Source: Acanthosepion pharaonis (taxonomy: Eukaryota; Mollusca; Cephalopoda; Sepiida; Sepiidae). From it: a stretch of 64,000 nucleotides of DNA. Below the pieces are notes generated by a model. The model was not told the origin of the DNA. It ran no database searches and worked only from the letters and a program-made list of their open reading frames with translations. Below are positions 43,081-55,440 of this stretch, piece by piece. Location: positions 452,501-516,500 of the forward strand of contig CAHIKZ030000812.1 of the NCBI GenBank assembly GCA_903632075.3, read 5' to 3'. Position numbers and translations under genes: made by a program. Numbering within the stretch: the first letter of the stretch is position 1; each line of letters opens with the position of its first letter.

Positions 43081-43470
43081 TCAATGCAAAAATTTGATGA
43101 TGTCGGCAAAAACCGTTAACTCATGTCTATTGTTTAATATATTTTCATTATTTAGAAACTTGATAATGTGTAGTTTTTCATGTAGGCACAAAGGGCACGG
43201 GTCATCCCAAGTCTTACAAGTTCTAGTTTTGTTTATAATTTTCCATTTTACTTTTGGTGTTTTATTCATTTCCTTCAAATGCCAAAAATATTTAGATAGA
43301 GATGTCTGATTTCTATTATTAATATTGTTGAAGGAGCTTTTATGCTGTCTCCACCTGGTTTTAAATTCATTCTTCGTAGACCCAATGTATATAATATTAG
43401 TGTTAGGACTCTCAATGGAAAAGATAGTACATTGGTATACCACAGATTTTACGCGGCATATATTTTCCAA
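43081..43470 (-). pseudogene. PLE GIY-YIG endonuclease
   Basis: One open frame of 129 residues. VVYQCTIFSI (GIY half) is followed by NIIYIGSTKNEFKTRWRQHK (YIG half with the catalytic-region arginine). SLSKYFWHLKE and CPLCLHEKLHIIKFL end the domain, matching the 23.6-23.8 kb copy (CDLCIKEKILMI). The frame ends at 43081 after RHELTVFADI, where the related copy reads RHNELIFKCRHK, so the last residues are slightly altered. Confidence 0.85.
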
Positions 43471-44464
43471 TGGACAGTCTTCTGTGATTCTACAATCACA
43501 TAATTTTTCACTATTTTTGTTTAATTTAAGTTTAGGGTTTTTATTAATACTATTCTGGCATGTAGGTTTATTCAGGATTTTATTATTGTTTTTTTATTAT
43601 ACTTTCTAGATTTTCAGTGCAACTGTAACTTAATTTTAGGGTGTTTTTATTAAAGATTTTACTAAGTCTGCTATTTGTAGGAAAGTGTTTTTCAATTAAG
43701 GTTAGGAATTTATGTCCTAGCTTAATACTAACGATTTGGTTGAACGGAGGGGTATACCAAATGATTTTTCTTTTCCTGTTTTTCTTCTGGTTAGTACAAT
43801 TGTTTCTATAATTGATGTTAGCATTTTTGTATCCGCTATTTTTCAGGGCTGCGTTCTAAAAATTACTGTGTTGTTGGAATATTTCTTTATTAGCGGAGTT
43901 AATGCTGATTCTTTTCTCTATTGATGAGGGTATATGCTTAATTATGGATGGAGGGTGGTTTGACTTCGCGTGTATATATAAGGGGTTAGTATTTGGTTTT
44001 TTATAAGGTTGGTATGTGTTGTTCATTAAATCCAGAGTTACGTCGAGGAATTTTACCCTTTTTAATTTTGTAAAGACTGTCGTTTTTAAATTGAGTTTTC
44101 TAAATTCACTATATATAATCTTTCTAATTTTGTCTATTTTAAAATTAATGGAACTCCTCCCTACCATGAGCCTGTCATCTCTGTGCAGCCCGATGTCTTT
44201 AATATATAATTCACGGTGCGTGGTTAGGTTGTACAGTATTAAAAAATCGACAAGGTCAGAAGACTCTGCAGAGTCTAAAGATCCCATAGTGATGTCAAAA
44301 TGGTCATTATTGTTTTTAATCCATTGTTCCCCATTATGAATGAGGACAGATTTTTTGCACTGAGAATTATATCTATTTCTTCCTTTGTCAGGTTAGAATA
44401 CACAGCAGAAAACTCCAGGGCAGTCGTGAATAGATCCTTTGATATTGATGGGTAGTAACCCACG
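43471..44464 (-). pseudogene. PLE RT catalytic region, thumb and cysteine-rich linker
   Basis: 44463 onward reads GYYPSISKDLFTTALEFSA, RT motif A; the expected aspartate lies just upstream in an overlapping frame (LDIVGYYPSI). 44287-43856 reads MGSLDSAESSDLVDFLILYN and DIGLHRDDRLMVG, with the catalytic aspartate pair near 44180, then FRKLNLKTTVFTKLKRVKFL. Near 43500-43450 the linker has the cysteines CDCRITEDCPLENIC, a conserved cluster before the nuclease. Confidence 0.8.
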
Positions 44465-45234
44465 ATATCTAACTGTAATAAGGTGCAATCAGGTTTATTA
44501 TCAATATTGGTAAACCACTTGATGACATCTTTGGTATTGATCTATAATTTTAATCCAAGGTGGTTTTTAATTTGGCAAGTAATTCTTTCCAGGATTCTTT
44601 TGCTGATCTTACCTATGTCGGGTCGGGTAGGGTTAATTATTCTTGTGGTAGGGTTTTCCATAAAATCTTGTTTGTGGTCTTTAAGAGTTATGTAACATTC
44701 CTTTTCACCAAGTTTGCCTACTCTATCGCTAATTTTTAATTTATCAGTAATTTTTTTACTAGCTCTGTTAATGCTATTAACCATATTTATGTTGTTGTTT
44801 CAAGCTTTTTTATAAGTCCTGGTTAAGTTTTTTTTTAATTAAGTTGTTGTAGTCATCTGCTGCCAATTTGTAGAAGTTGCCAGTTTTGTCAGACTTAACT
44901 AGTATTTTATCACAATCATTTTTTTAACTATTTGATCTAGATGTTTTTGGAAGTGGCTTTTCTTTTTTTGAAAGGAGATGTTATTGATAATGTTGAGTAG
45001 GTCATTTTCAAATTCATATAGCTGTTTGTTGAATGGTGCAACTTTTTTACTTTTAAAGCCGTAAACTTCGCGTTCTTTATCAGTTGAGTTATTCCCACGA
45101 AAGTAGAAGTATGCTTTCCATCTCATTCTTCTAATTAATTCCTCTGTTTTTTTTTGTAAAAGTTTAACAAAATAATTCCGTTTGTTTGTTTGTGGAATGT
45201 TTTTCAGAGAAATTCCGAAATTTACTTTTTCCAT
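44465..45234 (-). pseudogene. PLE N-terminal region and RT fingers
   Basis: Met 45234 begins MEKVNFGISLKNIPQTNKRN, close behind the right pLTR and a plausible true start. A lysine-rich N-terminal domain follows with RMRWKAYFYFRG and ENDLLNIINNISF. After frame breaks near 44900 the segment 44784-44542 reads GKLGEKECYITLKDHKQDFM and NPTTRIINPTRPDIGKISKR, the RT2 region of this PLE type. Only a few indels separate the blocks. Confidence 0.8.
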
Positions 45235-45267
45235 ATTTTTAAAGAGGTTATTTTAAAAATAAACGTT

Positions 45268-45535
45268 CAGAGTGCTCGACCTTAATTCGGGAGCCAATAT
45301 ATGTGAAAAATATATGCTCTACTTTTGTATCGAGCACTATTTGCAATTTTGCTGTTATCATTTATGTTTTTACCAGAGCTCATATTGCAACTTTGTTGTT
45401 ATTGCTTTCTCTGGCACTTCCTTATTACTGGTTCCCATATTGTATTTATTTCTATACTTGGTCGGCTTCAGGAGATTTTTTGTGGCCTAACATATGTGCT
45501 GATTCATAAGTTTACGAATTTTCCAATCGTGACTT
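45268..45535 (+). repeat. pLTR-like direct repeat, right copy
   Basis: It matches 42385-42580 in order and orientation. It begins after GAGTGCTCGACC (45268) and has its own small inverted repeat (GTGCTCGA near 45271 and TCGAGCAC near 45331). Two short frames across it are not genes. Confidence 0.75.
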
Positions 45536-45636
45536 GTCTATGATCTCAACATGATACCACAGAGGGCGGTGATCTGCCTTCTCTCTCTATATGTGGTCAG
45601 CCACGCCTGATTTTTCTACTTTCCCGGTTAAGGCAG

Positions 45637-45800
45637 TGGAGAACTTTCAGAGGGAAATTAGCACGAGATAACTGATAACTGACATCCATGAAACATGGCA
45701 CGTAGAACTAGAACAGTCTACCCCAGTGAGCGAAATAAAGGGTTCAGTTCGAAATTCCAACCACCTGAAGAAGGCTGTGAATTTGGGCAACAAAAATCGT
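45637..45800 (+). repeat. Outer inverted arm with PLE-type motif
   Basis: GGAGAACTTTCAGAGG, GATAACTGATAACT, AGAACAGTCTACCCC and GTTCGAAATTCCAACCACCT, then GAAGAAGG, mirror the - strand unit at 42150-42270. The tRNA-like head is missing on this side. Confidence 0.7.
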
Positions 45801-47420
45801 TAAATATTTTCGTTTATTCATGGCAGTTTACAGATAATAAAGAAAAAGAGAGAGTAATGATCGCCACGAAGAGAAATATCAATTTGAAGTCGCAAACGTC
45901 TGAATAAGCAAATATTAAGGGAATATTTTATTATGTCTCAATGTTGGCTCAATTGAGAAAAGAATACAAGGTTAGATTGTCAGTGACTTAGCAGAGTCTA
46001 TCAGTTTATCTTGGTAACTAAATTTTATATTGTAAAACTATAGTAGTCTTTATACTTATTGAATGAGAAATCCTTTTTCTGGATAATTATGGGTTCTTAG
46101 AAGCGGCATGATTAATAATCATAAACGCCGCCACTAATATCGCATGGGGTATGTGGATATTATCGAAATATTAAATTAACTGTTAAAAGACAAAATATAT
46201 CAACAATATCTCTATGGAAGTTTTTGCACTGCCTAGAATATTCTGACCACGAGGTCATGAAAGATATAAATTTACAATGGCTCGCGACAGTGATTTGAAT
46301 AAGAGTCTTGTATAAATTAATAATCATTCTTTTGCAAGAAGTTGAAGTTTAGATTTTTTAAAACGTTTCTTTTCTACAGCTACCCAGACAAAATCATTTA
46401 AATTTGTAAAGTTTAGCACATATAATTCGTTACATGTTGGGAAAGAAAAAATGCGCAAAATATACGTGTAACACGAGATATGAGGTCGCTATACAGCCTT
46501 GTTCAGCAACAAAAATTTTATTATATATTTAAAATAGATTTACAATATATATCCTCTGTCTATTAAACTGTATAAATTCTTCAATTCTTGAACTTATTAC
46601 TTTCTTTGAAAATGTCTGACGGAGGCATTTTTGTGCTTAACGCGGGTGTTTTTTTTTATCTTTTTTTAAATAAAAAATAAATAAATAAAAAGAAATAAAA
46701 AAGGAAAATGGAAAACTTTTAATTCTCTAGGGAGTTATCTTTTAAAGTAACTAAAAACCTATTTCAACTCAAACAATATTTTACTGGGGTTTCTTAACGG
46801 GAGTATTTATATTAGATAAAATATATTCCCATAAATTTTTTTTAAGGAAAATTTTTAATAAATAAATTCTTTCTATAAGTGCAGAAAGTGTTATTAAATT
46901 GCAACACGTTCAATTTCATAATTTAAAAAACATTGGTATTATCAGATGTTCTCTGTCGATTGACTTGTTCTAAATGTTTCAATTTGTAAATAATGGATTA
47001 AAATAATTTTTTTTATCAGAAATCAAAATATTCTTCATTTTTTTTTTTGTTTCTAATTTATTATTAAAATTTAAAATTTAGATTTTTAATCAACGATGTC
47101 AATCTAAGGATGTCGGTGACGAAACTTTATTTACCTCGTTAACCATTCATTTGAAACAAGAGCAGAGGTCTTCGAATTCAGTTATACATCAATAATTGCA
47201 AAGTTAAATTTCAATTTTGGTAGGTATTTCCACTTGAAAAATTGGTGCAAGACATACCTTTCTTGTGTTAAAGTAAACAAAGCTTAGTAAATATCTTAGA
47301 TGTTTCTTTTTTATTTTCTACTTTTGTTCACCCAAATTAATGCCCAAGAGTCAGTCAATGTAGAAGGCTGCTAAATGATGTTATTGTAAGGGCGTACTGG
47401 ATGGGAGCAAGAAGTGCTTG
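45800..47420. other. AT-rich sequence, no recognised gene
   Basis: About 1.6 kb without supportable coding frames. T and A runs dominate near 46650-46700 and 47035-47050. Confidence 0.45.
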
Positions 47421-47421
47421 T

Positions 47422-47695
47422 TATGAGAATATGTAGGCTAGATAACCGTTTACCCATGACTTGAAGAGGTTAAGATTGTAGTGATCAGAAAAGCATCCTC
47501 TCGGGAGTCCATAATGCCAAAGTTTTGGAGAAGAAGCTGAGTGAAACTTCCTTCTCACCAACGGAATATGAAAGGAATGAGGATGAGTCGATGTGTGGTT
47601 GGTCCTAGCTGTGAATTTCTGAACTAGTAGAACAAAGAATTCTAGTTCACCCGAACATCTGCCATCAAAATAGAGTTAGATTAGCTAGAGTAGGT
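47422..47695 (-). pseudogene. C-terminal fragment of a Jockey-type LINE without a start
   Basis: One open frame of about 85 codons on the - strand, lacking any Met, reads LYFDGRCSGELEFFVLLVQ, then RTNHTSTHPHSFHIPLVRRK, SSPKLWHYGLPRGCFSDHYN and LNLFKSWVNGYLAYIFS, ending at a stop near 47423. YFxGRCSxEL, the LW...LPxGCF block and the YNLNLFKS end are the conserved C-terminus of Jockey/CR1-like LINEs. It is 5'-truncated and has no stop inside, so it may be fairly young. Confidence 0.8.
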
Positions 47696-47922
47696 AACTC
47701 CATGAGAATCAATAAAATAGAATAGCATGACAAGAACAGCCTTAAATTTGATGAATTTTTTTTTATCTGCTTAAGTATATATATCATTATTAAGAAGAAA
47801 TACCAAAGTATTTTTTGATTATTCTTTAACATTTTTTACTCATTCTTAGCATGTCCAACATTTTATTTAAAAATCTTGTTTTTTTTTTTCAGCGATATTA
47901 CTTAAAAAAAAGTTAGACGACT

Positions 47923-47964
47923 TCAGAGTAGTCTTTCTACGCCGGTGTAGAAAGACTACTCTGA
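47923..47964. other. Perfect 18-bp hairpin
   Basis: TCAGAGTAGTCTTTCTAC (47923-47940), loop GCCGGT, then its exact complement (47947-47964). It lies in AT-rich, otherwise unassigned DNA. A transcript of either strand would fold into a stable stem. Confidence 0.85.
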
Positions 47965-48125
47965 ATTCAAAACCCCGGTCAAAGCAAACGAATACACTGT
48001 TTACTGTCCACAGTTTCTTAAGGTATAAAAAAAACAAAAGTCTATTCTTAACAGACGCCATCTTGTAGAACAATGGCTACTAGGTAGTTTTCATCATTTT
48101 ATTTCTCTATGTGATATTATATTAT

Positions 48126-48155
48126 AATCGTGTGATATTATAATATCACACGATT
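48126..48155. other. Perfect 30-bp palindrome
   Basis: AATCGTGTGATATT is followed by AT and AATATCACACGATT; the whole 30 bases equal their reverse complement. A shortened relative (GTGATATTATATTATAAT) lies just to the left from 48111. Confidence 0.85.
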
Positions 48156-48159
48156 CCCG

Positions 48160-51100
48160 TCATTAACGAGTGATAAAACAATGTTTTATTCATTAATAAT
48201 ACATTCACAAAATAAAAATGGAAAGAATACATGATTTGTTGGGCGATGAGATGATTACTAGAGGAAATGAATTTTGACTGAATTTCAAATTAATACAGTG
48301 ACGTTCGCACTTGGTAATAAGGTAAATAAGCAATTTTGATATTTCAATAGTATATTTTTTTTTAAATTCAAAAAATCTAGTTTCATTTTTGAAATATTTT
48401 AAAGATTTGTCCATAAAATAATAAAAGCTGATTATTTGATTTATTTAATGTAGCAATGCATCTATTAGTTTATATTTACTGAGTTTATTAAAAAGAAAAT
48501 AATATTTCATGCCTACAAACGAATTAAACATTATTTTTGGAATAACAAAAAGGATTTGGATGGAGAAAATGCATTTTCTACGTTTCATCTAATACCAGAG
48601 ACATTTTACGCTTTCTTGCATTATCGTAGATAATTTTTCAACGTATCTAATTGCTTTACACCAATTTCGCAAATATCATTTTATGGCATTCAGATTCAAA
48701 CGCGTAGAGTAACATAAGGACTCACTCCACGCAACGCCTCGTATTATTGCTAGTATAAATAGTTCAAAATCCACATTCACCTGAAGGTAAATCACTTGAT
48801 AGTGAACTATTTGAGAGAATAGTTTGATGTAATGTATCCTTTAAGACAGACAGAATCAAAAACTCGAAAGTATAGAAAATAAATATTTTATTAAAAAGAA
48901 AGCTTTTGGAGTTTGGAATATCATTTTATACAATCAAAATGGGCACGTTTATTTACAAAAGGCATGTTAATTAAACTAAGACACGTCAAAATTTTGTTAA
49001 AATGAACTGTAATTTTTATTTAGATTTTTATGAGACATATTTTAAACTCACTTCAGGATTAAAAAAATGTGTAAGACGTCAAAGAATTTCCAGATGAATT
49101 CAAAACGCTATTCTTATTAATATAAAATTATTCATAATTTTAGATAGTAATAAAAATAATTACTAACAACATTTTAGTAAAGAAGAAACCTTCTTATAAA
49201 CTTGTAAATCTACTTTTATACTTGTATAACACACGTTTTTATAATATTTGCCATCATTTCTAATCCATTTAATATCCAAAACGCTGTTCATAAGAAAAAA
49301 GTCCGAATCTAGATTCAATGAATTCTAAAAAAAAATGGAACAAGAAATTCATGATGCTATTCTTGCAAGCGGTCTTGGAAGGCCCATAACTGTGACTTTG
49401 TTTTAAACTAAGCTAAGCGTAATAATTATCTATACTCACATACATGTAAAAGTGTTGACATAAAAAATGCCATGACTTTGACATTCACAGCTTTCCTCTC
49501 TGTGATATCATACCTTCTCGTGAATGGTATTAGAATGGTTTTCCCGTGGCATTCTTCACTCATTCTTCTGAACTGGATGCCATACAAATTTCGAGAGTAC
49601 GGATAGTTTTGTTATTTATACCATAGCTGTGAGGAGAAGAGATAACTGCATGCCTTCATTACAGCAACTCACTCGATTAGAATTTGGACATTCTGCACCG
49701 ATAAAGATTACGCTACCTGAACATCCATAGTAAAGATTAGGAGCACATAGTAAGGTATAGTCAAATAAAATATAAATATAGGCATATTCACCTACAACTA
49801 TGAATGATTTTAAAGATGCGCACATATATATAAATATGTAGATAATTTGGCATGCACTAATGCATCATTACATGAAAAATAATTTCTAGAATATTACCTT
49901 TGTTTGGAATTTACAAAAATGGCATGTAATACCGGTGAATGCACAACATTTGAAACATTATCACGACAGAAGATAATTATAACTTAGATGGAATTATAAT
50001 TATAATTATTATTCTTGTTGTTATTACTATTGTTGTTGTCGTTAAACAAGTAAAAGTATGGAAACTTAGTGTAGTAGTCACCGTAGGAGTGTTTATGCTC
50101 ATAAATAGGAGAACGGATAGAATAGTGTACAATCTCTGTTATGATAAAATTGTGACACTTGCACACTTTTTCTTCTTCCAATGATTATAGCTGCTGTTAT
50201 TTTTTATATTATTAATTTTAAAGCTAGGACAGGGATATAATGTAAGTTGTATTTTTATCTAATGAACAATCTATAAGGACAATTTTTAACAGGATCTCTT
50301 TGTTTTACTAATCTATTTCATCTAAGTTCGGATTTCTTGGTCAAAAATTTCATTTGATTCCCTAAAATCAACTCTGAGTACGTGAATAGATCAACTGGTA
50401 TATAAAGAAACTTACATTTGCTTTCATATAAATAAATTCATATTTTGCTTTACCACCGATGCAATAATGATGTATATAAACAATTCTACTTCGAAAGATG
50501 CGGCACCAAAGATTAAACCTCTTCTCTCTGGAACGTCGACTACGTTATTGTAACATTTGATATCATTTTAATATGACCGGAGGATAAGATGGTTTACAAT
50601 GAAGAATGAGTGAATGGGTTCTTTTTGCTGCATAGTCTTTGAATAACGTAATGTTTACCAATTTCATAGAAGTCCAAGAATTTTGACTGAATCCTTTTCG
50701 TAGTTTTCGTACGTAACGTGAAAATGTGTTCTCGTACAAAAAGTTATTCGTGTGAGCAATTCTTTGTTGAGTGTAACATCCAAATGATGACAATTTATTT
50801 TCTGCTTATTTCAGTGAGTCGAAAAGCAAACGATCATGCATTGGAAGTAAAACATACTCTATCAATTAGTCATGGCATATTGTAACAGAAATAGTTATGA
50901 TGATATTACACAGTTTATTCGGTATGTTTCTCCAATTTTTTCATCTTGAATATAAAATCTGTTCAAATATCACAAAACGTAGTGTTTTGTTTGGCTATTG
51001 AAATAATTTCATTAATGCAATTCAGATCTGACTAATTACCATAAGATTTGATTATGAAAATGAAAAAGTGGGCTATATAGAAATAGAAAGGTTGAAACAG

Positions 51101-53045
51101 ACTTACAAATGTTCAGCTTCATTTCATCGCTTTTCTTTATATAAAATCTTTAAAGAGAGATAAACAATTATAAACTTCATCGTGAAAGAACAGAATTAAT
51201 AAACGAATGCTGTTTTTACTTACTCCGTGAAATGATGTACAAAGCAGAAGAGTCAATGAAAGCAACAAGACATCTTTGAAATGTTATTTTACATCGATAA
51301 AACAACTAAAAACAAAATCATTCACGAAGACGCAATGTAGTGGGGATTAATGAAAATTTACTCAAGACACCAACCACAAATGTCCCCAGGAAACAGACAG
51401 AACCGTATGTGTTTCTTTAATGTAAATTTACTCCTAAAAACTACAGTCAACTGTGGAATTTTGCCTATCCAAAACACAGTGTCGGAAAAAGGTGAAATTC
51501 GTTGGATTGACTTTGGAGTGAGTTGATCTTTCCTGTTAATTACTCATATCTATAGGTCACTGTATTGTCTTTTGTTGACATCAAAGTCGGTGTTTTACCC
51601 ACACATAGTAGCTGAATTGTTCGAGAAATGCCATACAACTGCTTTCAGAAAAAGCTGAAAGATCAAAATCCTAGTCAGAGTCACTACCGGCCTATACGAG
51701 ATTTTGGACTGTCACTACAAAATATGTAACCGCCATTTCTTGCTAGATTTAACTGGCAATTGTTTGTTAACTTTTGTTCTAGGGAAACAGTTGTGTGGGC
51801 TTCTGTTGTTAGAATCTAAAATGATTTTCAATATATATTTTTATCTAAAACTAGAAATTCAAATTTTAATGAGTTTTACAAATGTATGTAGGTATTTCTC
51901 TTTTCCTATACTGGACCACAAATTTGAGCACCAATTTAGGCCCGGACTTAATATCAGTGGCTGTCGAGAATTATCTCGTCATTTAACGGTATACAAATAA
52001 ATATATCAATTTTATCTACCTTGGCATTGTCTTTATGTATCTATGCATATATGTACTTATGTATGTTCATTGATCCATCAATTCATCAATTTACACCTGA
52101 TGAATGTCTCTCCAATACAGTATGGTTTTCTTTTGTTTGAAGTTCCAAAAGATTATCACAACAATTCAGGGAAAATAAATGACAGTAGAAAAGATATTCG
52201 AATCTGAGAGGTAAAAGAAAATAAATTCAAAAATATTGTAGAAGGGTAAACAAATACAAATATCGAAAACTATGTTCGCGTTGCACTTTGCTATGTTTTT
52301 CTTGGTGGCGTTTAAAGTTTTCTCACATTGTGTCAACATCAAATATTGAACAACGATGTTTTTTTGCCAAAACAAAGCTATTGTCACTAATACGCGGTTT
52401 CCTGTGCGCGGACAATTGTAATCTTGTTCTTAATTCCAAAAGTGACATGCAACATCTTATGTGTTCTTTCTGGGCAGCATGCAGTTCATTGAGTCTAACT
52501 ATACTGTTGGATAACAAATTACTCTTATAAGCCATTGTTAGCGGGTTTGTCGTCCTCTGAGTATGCATTTATTATAATGAACAATTAAAAAAAAAAAAAT
52601 TCAGAGGCAGATCAAAATGATGTACAAAAGGAGGATCAACATAAACAAATATATCCAGTATAAAATCTAAAATAAAATTTAACATTTGAGTAAATTCATA
52701 AAACTTTGAGTTTGTATCCGCTGAAAGCAGAAATATACAATACTTTGTTACAGGTTGTAGTTAGTTAATAAAAACATTCCGTCTCGTCTAAACAAAGCGA
52801 TTTCTTTTCCTTAAAATGATAAGAAAAACGGCTAGAGATAAAATACTAAACAGCTAAAGACAGATAAAACTATATGCCAGCTTTTCTCAATCAATGCGTT
52901 TTTCTGTAAACTTGGAAATATTTATTAAATGTATGAATTTTCTCTGTATCAAACACATGTCCATCTCTATGAATATGTCAACTAATAAAACTGTTATAAA
53001 ATAATACTTCTGTAGGAAATCAACTTCACACACCTTTACATACAA
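48160..53045. other. AT-rich region without recognised genes
   Basis: About 4.9 kb with scattered frames under 100 residues and no known family: a 98-residue frame at 51704-52000 (+), an 81-residue frame at 52323-52568 (-), a 76-residue frame at 50563-50793 (-), and a 69-residue frame at 49616-49825 (-) with six cysteines (CAPNLYYGCSGSVIFIG, then SNRVSCC). Any of these could be a host exon, but nothing seen supports it. Confidence 0.4.
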
Positions 53046-53049
53046 AAAT

Positions 53050-53480
53050 CATCATCATCTGGTCGCACAGCTTGTGCAGATTCTCGTGACTCTATGCCAC
53101 CATCCAGTTCTATTGTTTATCTTATTTGACAGGTCAAAGGGATTGCAGCTTATGTTATCACAAATCTGCTTGATATAGATCTTGGCATGTCTTCTGCTAA
53201 CTCTTCCTTGTGTAGGCTTCCATAAAAGAACTTCACTGGCAATTTCGTCTTTAGTTGTCCAACAATGCACTGTGAATTTGACTACGTTCTTTGATGCTGT
53301 ATGATTAAATAGAATCGACCATTGGTCTGACGATTGCTCCAAGTGGCATTCAATACCACTCTTAACATGCAAGTGTAAGCTCCATCTAATCTTATTACCA
53401 ATTTTGATGTAATGGTCCGTGCTGTGCAGCCATACAATAAAACAGAGGTAACAGTTGCTTCAAATAGGCTCCTTTTCATA
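53050..53480 (-). pseudogene. C-terminal fragment of a LINE
   Basis: 53479-53282 reads FEATVTSVLLYGCTARTITS and LDGAYTCMLRVVLNATW, the block after RT where LINE proteins have LYGCxxWT. A frame change near 53335 leads to FTVHCWTTKDEIASEVLLWK, PTQGRVSRRHAKIYIKQICD and GWWHRVTRICTSCATR, ending at the stop near 53055. This is a different LINE family from the Jockey-type tails, common in invertebrates. It is 5'-truncated and frameshifted. Confidence 0.75.
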
Positions 53481-53489
53481 TTGTCTGGA

Positions 53490-55240
53490 AAAATCTTGTA
53501 AAAATTTTATATTATATTTTTAAGCATTACTACAATTATTGTTGTTTGTTTTTTTCTTTGTTTTTTCTTTATGCTGTGACAATGACTAATTACTACTAGA
53601 GGCCTTTTGACAGACTAATCACTACTCACAAAGATTCGTGTTGCAAGTTGTTACAAGCTTAAGATTCAACTAGAGTTTCATTACACACTTGCATATGCCA
53701 CTAAATATGTAATTGTATCATAACTCAAGCTTTCATTATGAAGAATAATACTTCTTCATTGGCATCATTAGTTGATTTAAATTACTTTTAGCAGTAATCA
53801 TAATATAATGAACATATATTTGTACCTTAAATATTTGTAACGACTCAATCCCCCTTAAAAGATAAATTTTAGTAATGTTTACATAATTTAATTCAAGTAT
53901 TTACATCTTGAATTTTGTGTGAAACTTACATTTAAATTATAATTATACAATATAAATAAAATGTACATCTGAAATTAACAAGACTAGTCTAATATTATCA
54001 AAAATAATTCTATGTTCTATTGAAAATACACAAATAAGAATCCTGTTGTTTTCGTTGATAAAGACCAGGCATCTAAAAAATATTACTTTATTTTTAGTGC
54101 ATCTTTCATTTATCTTCTAAGCTTACACACAAACTATTTTAGATTAGCTACCACTAGATTATATCATAGCTCATTAATTTAATAATTGTCAAAGTAGCGA
54201 CTTCAAAACAATCAGTCATATTTTTCTACTGTCATCTCTCTGCTGACCAATTCTGGTTACCTATTGTCATTTATCTGGAATCTATTACGGTATTCACTCG
54301 TGCCAAATAAGCTTCCATCACAGACTTGTTAATTTTGGGATTTTTCCAGCTACCCCGGAGCTTATTAATATTTACTTATTTTGTTGGCAAAACTTCAAGG
54401 AAATCTTTTCGATTTTGTTGGAGCATTTTATTTAAAGACATTGATGAACATTTATTTTTAGTTATATTCGAGGCCTTCTTGTACTTTGAAGGATTTGTTT
54501 TTAGACTTTTTAATTATTTCCAAACTTTATTGAAAAAAAACCGTGCTTATTAGATTTTCTCATTTTCCAAAAACTCCTGTTCATTAACCAGATCGTTTAT
54601 TACATTTTCTTTTAACCCTACATATATTACGACCCGTTTTATAAGGTACCTGAGAGTATCAAGACAGAAAAGTTTAAATTTCTCTGAATAGTGACGTTTC
54701 ATGTGTTCCATTGTTGAAAGGGAATGATGCCTATTGCAAAACACTTTAACCAATTATTTTAGAAAATACAATATTAACTGGTCGGTGCTAAAATCTTTTT
54801 TATATTTGGTCTGTCTATGCATAGAAAATTCCATGGTCAAAATTTCGCACATAAAAATTGATGTAATAAAACAAAAGTAAAATTAAAAATCAAAGTAGAT
54901 TATAAATGAAAAGTTGCATTTGACTCTTGGCTCGAATGATTTACTCAATATGAATAGCATGCTTGAATTTATCTCTTCGAACCCAAATCAGTCAAGCATC
55001 TTCAATCTTTCTTTCACTTTCGCGTTCATTTATTTATTCTTACACGTTTCCTTTGACAGCTTCATTTTTTTCTCTCAAGTTCGATGCGTTTGTTCCAAAA
55101 TGTCTAGTTTTCCTCTGCTTTAGTTCTTTTGTGCATCCTAGGAAATCATTCTTTTTTGCCGTGTTAATTCTTTTTTATATTTTGTTTCGTCTTGTTTTAT
55201 GAATTTCTTTTTTTTTCTTTGTTGGTTATTCAGCAAGTGT
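53490..55240. other. AT-rich region without recognised genes
   Basis: No supportable gene. A 67-residue - strand frame at 54550-54753 has a HMKRHYSEKFKLF segment faintly like a BED-type finger of hAT proteins, too weak to call. Confidence 0.4.
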
Positions 55241-55244
55241 ATTA

Positions 55245-55440
55245 GCGACTCAGAACGATAAATCAAGCTAAACTGAGTTTGAATTCCCGTCGAGCTCGTT
55301 ATATTCAGTGTCGCATAAATAACATTGTAAAATATATGAAGCCCTCTCTTCTACTTCCAAGTTATGGGTTAAATAGCAGAAAAGATTTTTCTCTCTAGCC
55401 GTGGTGTACCAATCAGCCTAGGAGAATGGCAACACAGAAT
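55245..55440 (+). repeat. tRNA-derived SINE, copy B
   Basis: A TTAGCGACTCAG A-box-like segment (about 55255) and a GAGTTTGAATTCCCG B-box-like segment (55277-55291) are followed by GCCCTCTCTTCTACTTCC, AAGTTATGGGTTAAA, GATTTTTCTCTCTAGCCGT and CAGCCTAGGAGA. The order matches copy A at 7836-8035. Confidence 0.55.

Larger units (their letters stand above)
43081..45234 (-). mobile_element. Nearly complete Penelope-like element
   Basis: On the - strand one coding relic spans N-terminus, RT, thumb, cysteine-rich linker and GIY-YIG nuclease in five frame segments. It is flanked by direct repeats (42385-42580 and 45320-45530) and by an outer inverted pair (42143-42270 and 45640-45775). It is the most complete PLE in the window and is of the same type as the one at 22.6-23.8 kb (GLxRDD catalytic box). 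Confidence 0.9.

Noticed and set aside
52323..52568. 81-residue - strand frame with a leucine/arginine-rich centre
   Set aside because: No family recognised; left in the unassigned region rather than called a gene.
54550..54753. Possible BED-type zinc finger of a hAT protein
   Set aside because: Only a short HMKRHYSEKF-like stretch is suggestive; the paired cysteines are not in place.
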